From Glandiceps talaboti (taxonomy: Eukaryota; Hemichordata; Enteropneusta; Spengelidae), in contig NC_135570.1 of the NCBI RefSeq assembly GCF_964340395.1, forward strand, positions 11,521,322-11,585,321: DNA of 64,000 bases, given 5' to 3'. The notes under the pieces are model-generated. The model had not been told where the DNA came from. It worked only from the letters and a program-made list of their open reading frames with translations, and ran no database searches. Shown here in pieces: positions 61,578-64,000 of this stretch (position 1 is its first letter; the number at the start of each line of letters is the position of its first letter). The position numbers were made by a program, and so were the translations under genes.

Positions 61578-61597
61578 CTACATGAAAAAACTAAAAC

Positions 61598-61600
61598 AAG

Positions 61601-61631
<31 letters not shown>

Positions 61632-61668
61632 CAAAACAAAACAAAACAAAACAAAACAAAACAAAAAA
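61598..61668 (+). repeat. (AAAAC)n pentanucleotide repeat
   Basis: About 13 units right after the candidate nAChR poly(A) signal. Confidence 0.95.
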
Positions 61669-61888
61669 CAACAGTACACACAAAATGTAATTCAACTAAC
61701 TTCATCTCATATTATAGCACCTGTTGATCACTATACAACCATGGCCAGATCGTACCAAATCGTTCAAGAATAATTTGTTCTATCAGGCCATCGTATCATA
61801 CACACGAATTCGCTACACATTTAACTTGTCAAGTAACATTAATTACGGTCATGTACATTGTGTCAAATAATATACGTACAACAACAGT

Positions 61889-61965
61889 CTCGATTACCCA
61901 GATTCCATAGGGGTTCACCCCCCCCCCCCCCGCGTAACAGTCCCAGTGGAGTCTGGGTAATCAGA
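61889..61965. repeat. Imperfect inverted repeat with C-run
   Basis: CGATTACCCAGATTCCAT (61891 on) pairs with TGGAGTCTGGGTAATCAG (to about 61963) with two or three mismatches. The loop holds a run of C. Possible short MITE remnant downstream of nAChR. Confidence 0.5.
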
Positions 61966-62319
61966 AATAACTGCAACAGGGGAAAAGTTGCATTAGAAGG
62001 AAGACTATCTCTTTTTAGGATGGGTTGTCAAAATAATGAACGATTAAAACCTTTATAGTAGATTTATAAAATAAGTCAATGTTAGATTCTCTAACATGAT
62101 TTATTGTTACTGTGTTAGTGTATGTGTATTATATATACCATCTTTCGGAATTGAACCATTCAAGGTCAACATCTCCACTCGACCACATTATCCCCAGTAT
62201 CTTACCAGGCTGTTCTTCCTTTACTTTCTGTGAAACCCGCTCCTCTGCTCACACCACAACTAACAATTCACTGCATTTCACTGATGTGTTATGATATCAT
62301 ATTACTTTACAGTGTTGAG

Positions 62320-62520
62320 ATGTGGTAGCCATTGAACCGATGGCAGTGGTGGGATCACACCAACATCACAAAATAATGAAAAGTTAGTGCAAAATGTGAC
62401 CCTCCCCTAATTTTCATTTTCGAAAATATGGCCCACGAGGACTGGTTTGTAAAAAGTGATCTATCCACCCCTAATAACCCCAGCCCTGTCCTTGTAATTA
62501 CTGAAGGATCCCTAATAAAA
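62320..62520 (-). repeat. Interspersed repeat family S, copy 3 (downstream of nAChR)
   Basis: Read on the minus strand: TTCAGTAATTACAAGGACAG, CCAGTCCTCGTGGGCCATAT, GGGGAGGGTCACATTTTGC and CCACCACTGCCATCGG. It matches the two plus-strand copies block by block. Confidence 0.65.
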
Positions 62521-64000
62521 CGAAATTAGGGGTCCATCGTCTTGCCTTCAAGGAAGTTGACAATCCAAGGTGCATTTCACGTTGATCACAACCTGCCACG
62601 CTGTTTGTAAACACAAAGAATATATTCTTGGAAACCAAGAGCCTGCAGGATATTTCTATGTGTCTGCGCATGCTCACTTTAGACTGAAAATTGGTTACTC
62701 CACATTTGTTTTAGGATAATTATAACAATTAATTTTGCGAGTGACGCGCACTAACAGTCAGGTTATAGCTACAGTTTTCAAGTTATGTGTATATAGTATT
62801 TTTAAAAGATAGATAAATTTACAAATTTACTGATGTCATATTTACCAGTGCCGAACAAAGAAATTTGAAAGAGGCGAGTGTTAATGGAGTAGGGAATGAA
62901 ATAAAACACGTATATATTGCGACAGACGAGGAACAAATGGCCCCCGGATATTGTCATACTTGCAAAGGGCAACCTCGGAACTGTGTTATGACAATCGTGT
63001 ACCCTAGAAACCTTATAAATTGAACACTCCACCCTGCACTTTGATTTTAATTTTTTTTAATAATCCCTTGACCATCTGTGGATATTTGAAAAGATTATAC
63101 AAAAATAATGATCCTAATGATGACTCATATAAATGAATTATGAATTGTTATATTTCCTTCTCCATGAATATTATACAAAAGTGAAAAATTTCAAAATCAA
63201 TAAAAGTCGTCAAATGATATATATATGAAATTCTGCATTAATATAAACATGTTTTTTGTGAATTTGTAAGTCTATACACATTGGAATATTTGAGGAATTA
63301 TAAAAAGTTATCCTATTAAAAATTGTCATCAACTTGATCGTTTCTGTACAAGTTCCAATCTGTAGTTACATATTATATGATATTTGAAGGCCCACTTCAG
63401 ATTAGGATAACAAAACCTTTCAGAGAAAAACTTGTTTGACATAGCTACAGAGGACGTTGGTCCAAAACAATTGAATAACCACTGTGTAGTCTTTATAATT
63501 ATAGCTCTACTGACAAAATAACATTGATGTAGACCTGAGATTGAATCCTTGGTCTTTAAGTTAAAATACTTAGGCACAAATCAAATACATAGTTTCTCTG
63601 ATTATCGGTATTAAAGTTGTATTTTTTTTTTACAAATGGAATGAGATTCTTCACATGATAGTACTCTGTACACGAGGCATGTGACTTTTACTGTGAGCAA
63701 CTTCTTAAAGCTGCTGTACCCAGGAAGTGTCGGAAATCGGGTCAAGAGCCTCGCTTTTATCTCTCTCGTCATTACCGTAATGATTTTGCAAAATGTACAT
63801 CAAATAACCATATTAAGTATTTATCTCTCACACTTCAATATACGTAATATGTGTGGTGTAAACAACTAACTTGTAATATAGCAATTAAACAGAAAACTTT
63901 GTACACAACTATTAAAGTAAACTATTATGTATAAATGTTACATATATAGGCTGTAACAATTTTTTAATGCATACCAATAAACATTTACGCTATTTTTTCA
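62521..64000. other. No gene recognised at the right end
   Basis: AT-rich, several short unsupported frames, no splice-bounded exon with known homology. No second gene is seen. Confidence 0.4.

Overview
This window is eukaryotic, AT-rich genomic DNA. Its genes are split by GT-AG introns, and it is crowded with microsatellites, minisatellites, MITE-like fold-backs and truncated LINEs. Intron positions and repeat style suggest an invertebrate animal, most likely marine; amphioxus- or hemichordate-like genomes fit, but the species cannot be fixed from the sequence. There are no operons, CRISPR arrays or prokaryotic defence systems.

Layout. 1-3532: first coding exon of a DHRS11-like short-chain dehydrogenase (minus strand, rest outside the window) and its long intron. 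5390-11385: three head-to-tail copies of a ~1.1 kb repeat, one split by a 5'-truncated LINE and one by a hAT-like non-autonomous DNA element. 12830-26355: an AKT/protein kinase B gene on the minus strand, assembled here exon by exon (PH domain, kinase domain, turn motif, plus a separate exon with a hydrophobic-motif-like sequence). Its introns hold a 70-bp and a 28-bp minisatellite and several MITEs. 26500-37650: repeat-rich DNA with a Mutator-like MITE, a truncated LINE with target-site duplication, a 3.1-kb TTAA-flanked piggyBac-like element, a 68-bp minisatellite and candidate upstream AKT exons. 37652-48715: two tandem, same-strand paralogues of an O-fucosyltransferase-like type II membrane protein, each with five coding exons and identical intron phases. 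52412-61465: a complete nicotinic acetylcholine receptor alpha-type subunit gene on the plus strand in six coding exons. 61466-64000: its 3' flank and repeats.

The genes do not form a pathway. AKT is a cytosolic PI3K effector kinase, the O-FucT-like proteins should act in the secretory pathway, the receptor subunit is a cation-channel subunit, and the SDR is a soluble NADP(H) enzyme. Exon joins were checked by reading-frame phase: total coding lengths are multiples of three for both O-FucT genes (1440 and 1449 nt), the receptor (1527 nt) and AKT as far as its turn-motif exon (1320 nt with stop). The one join that does not work is between the AKT turn-motif exon and the hydrophobic-motif exon. 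A MITE sits 5 bp beyond the only strong donor there, and this is the most interesting gene-level anomaly.
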